Positions 62,568-64,000 of a DNA stretch of 64,000 nucleotides are shown in pieces (the stretch's first letter is position 1; every line of letters begins with the position of its first letter). The DNA comes from Nonomuraea sp. PA05. GTDB taxonomy: Bacteria; Actinomycetota; Actinomycetes; Streptosporangiales; Streptosporangiaceae. The stretch covers positions 1-64,000 of the forward strand of contig NZ_VSEY01000040.1 in NCBI RefSeq assembly GCF_008086045.1, in the 5' to 3' direction. The translations under genes and the position numbers were made by a program. A model generated the notes under the pieces. The model did not search any database. It worked only from the letters and a program-made list of their open reading frames with translations, and was not told the DNA's origin.

Positions 62568-63569
62568 ATGCCACTGAGTCTCCGATCATCCGGCGCGGCG
62601 GCCGTGACCGCCGCCGCGCTCGCCACCACCGCTCTCGCGCCGGCGGCGCCCGCGGCCGCCGCCGACCGCGTCTTACGGGTCTACAGCAACAACCTCGAGA
62701 ACCTGGTGCGCAACAACGCCGACGGCACCTGCACCCGCGTCTCGGGCCCCGACCACCTGCGCTCCATGCTGGTCGACGACAACGGCGTGACCGGCACGTC
62801 CGGCGTGCAGGCTCCCGACCTGCTCATCGTCCAGCAGGTACGCGGCACGGGCCAGGCCACCGCCTACGCCGACCAGCTCTCCGCCAAGTTCGGCTACGCG
62901 GCAGGCACGTTCAAGGCGATCGTCGCCTGGGACGACCCCGAGCCGTGGGGCGGCAGCCACCACTGCAGCCAGCAGGACCTCGGCGACCTGAAGAAGAAGC
63001 AGACCAACGCCATCCTCTACAACACCAGGACGCTCAGCCTCGGCGACACCTCCAAGTACTGGAGCGCGGGCTGGCTCAAGCCCGGCACCGCCTACGACGG
63101 GGGCGCCGGCTGCACCCTGTACAAGCCGCCGAGCAACGACGCCGGCGCCGCCAACACCCACAAGTGGAAGCGCACCAGCGCCATCGCGGCGCGCTTCACC
63201 ATCAAGGCGACGGGCACGTCCGTCTTCGCCGCCACCATGCACCTGCCCGAGCAGAACGGCGCCAGCGCCTGCGCGGGCGACGGCGACACCGGCATCGGCG
63301 GCTCGGGCATCCACGTCGGAGCCGACGCCACCAGCCTGATGAACGCCTCGGCGATCCGCGTCATCGGCGTCGACGCCAACCGCACGAACATCGCCCCCGC
63401 CACGCTCGGCGGCTTCGGCATGACCGGCTACGGGACGAAGGCGACCATGGGCGCCAAGAAGATCGACTACCTGTTCGTCAAGGGCGCCGTGCGGCCGTCG
63501 AGCGTCGGCCACACGGTGAGCGGCACCAAGTCGAACCACCTGGCGCTGTACGGGTTCATCACGTACTGA
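62568..63569 (+). CDS. Secreted endonuclease/exonuclease/phosphatase-fold protein
   Basis: Protein of 333 aa with a Sec signal peptide (about residues 1-31, ending in an Ala run). EEP-fold motifs: SNNLENL, IVQQV (Glu replaced by Gln), ATMHLPE, GVDANRT, IDYLFVKG and SNHLALY (Asn where Asp is usual). The altered residues may lower nuclease activity. It is probably a secreted hydrolase of unknown substrate. Confidence 0.82.
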   Translation: MPLSLRSSGAAAVTAAALATTALAPAAPAAAADRVLRVYSNNLENLVRNNADGTCTRVSGPDHLRSMLVDDNGVTGTSGVQAPDLLIVQQVRGTGQATAYADQLSAKFGYAAGTFKAIVAWDDPEPWGGSHHCSQQDLGDLKKKQTNAILYNTRTLSLGDTSKYWSAGWLKPGTAYDGGAGCTLYKPPSNDAGAANTHKWKRTSAIAARFTIKATGTSVFAATMHLPEQNGASACAGDGDTGIGGSGIHVGADATSLMNASAIRVIGVDANRTNIAPATLGGFGMTGYGTKATMGAKKIDYLFVKGAVRPSSVGHTVSGTKSNHLALYGFITY

Positions 63570-63574
63570 GCCCG

Positions 63575-64000
63575 TCAGGGGCGGCGCAGGGAGGCCAGGT
63601 AGCCGCGCAGGGTCGCCATCGTACGCTCCGAGCTCCACATCCTCAGCACCTCGGGATCGTCCGACGCCTGGAAGGCGCGGACCCGTTCGAGGGCGGGCGT
63701 GTGGAGCTGGCGCTTGGCGAAGGCGTACACGTCGGGCGGCGCCGCGCACAGCTCCTGCGCGCGCCGCAGCGCCTCCGCCACCAGCCGGTCGGGCTGCACG
63801 ACCTCGTGCACCAGCCCGATCTCCACCGCCCGGCCGGCGGGCAGCCGCCCCGCTCCGAGCACCATCGTGTCCAGCGCCGGGCCGACGGCGTGCCGCATCA
63901 CCTCCAGCGGAACCGTCGGGAACGGCACCCCCGCCGCCAGCTCCGTCAGCCCGATCGTGCCGCCCGACATCAGCCGCACGTCGCACGCCGCCGCCAGCAC
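63575..64000 (-). CDS. Enoyl-CoA hydratase/isomerase-family protein, 5' end outside window
   Basis: C-terminal 141 residues of a crotonase-family protein; the frame is open through the window end. ACDVRLMSGGTIGLTELAAG corresponds to the second oxyanion region, with Glu in LTEL at the first catalytic position. DTMVLGAGRLPAGRAVEIGLVHEVV is standard for the family. The start and the N-terminal half are beyond 64000. Confidence 0.8.
   Translation of the reverse strand: MLAAACDVRLMSGGTIGLTELAAGVPFPTVPLEVMRHAVGPALDTMVLGAGRLPAGRAVEIGLVHEVVQPDRLVAEALRRAQELCAAPPDVYAFAKRQLHTPALERVRAFQASDDPEVLRMWSSERTMATLRGYLASLRRP

Overview
The window is 64 kb of very GC-rich DNA with tightly packed genes, frequent GTG starts, 4-bp ATGA/GTGA overlaps and Tat-type export signals. 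This points to a soil-type actinomycete; Streptosporangiaceae-like is only a guess. No rRNA, tRNA, CRISPR array, transposase or phage gene was seen. It is an accessory catabolic region rich in aromatic-acid pathways and one-component regulators.

Layout. (1) 1-2409: C-terminal part of a large LuxR-type ATPase regulator. (2) 2415-11988: phenylacetate (paa) catabolon, paaG-paaZ divergent from paaABCDE-paaJ-paaF-paaH; no paaK or paaR in view. (3) 12046-19276: LysR regulator divergent from a six-gene aromatic ring-cleavage operon (FAH hydrolase, cyclase, FAD monooxygenase, ACMSD-like amidohydrolase, extradiol dioxygenase, FAH hydrolase). Three of these genes carry in-frame tandem repeats. (4) 19283-25706: secreted M23 peptidase, ECF41-type sigma factor with an alpha/beta hydrolase, divergent TetR/SDR pair with a clear operator, Gly-rich membrane protein, MFS transporter, GntR regulator. 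(5) 25756-32152: oligopeptide-type ABC importer with an unusually long permease. (6) 32600-34281: TetR, membrane protein, PadR. (7) 34349-44659: a locus resembling the mycobacterial cyp51 neighbourhood. It has an ALDH-SDR-HIBADH-CMD operon and a TetR-P450-SDR-CYP51-ferredoxin-NTF2 operon, with an unknown gene, a small VOC protein and hemC between them. Both operons start at a shared palindromic operator. (8) 44741-61000: about 16 kb of co-oriented genes resembling lower phthalate/protocatechuate meta-cleavage metabolism (LigJ-, LigI- and HpaI-like enzymes, three 4,5-dihydroxyphthalate-decarboxylase-like proteins, a TPP enzyme, DUF3500, an esterase, CoxG, GntR) plus a SsuABC/TauABC-type importer and a Tat-exported propeller protein. 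(9) 61359-64000: exported lactonase-type propeller, secreted nuclease-fold protein, and part of an enoyl-CoA hydratase.

The most unusual signal is a set of tandem repeats with unit lengths that are multiples of three (9, 12, 15, 21, 24, 42 nt) inside catabolic genes. One 24-nt unit encodes the same octapeptide on both strands. The second is the palindrome GGACAYGTGTCC at the start codons of both operons of the CYP51 locus, which suggests a TetR regulon with leaderless promoters.
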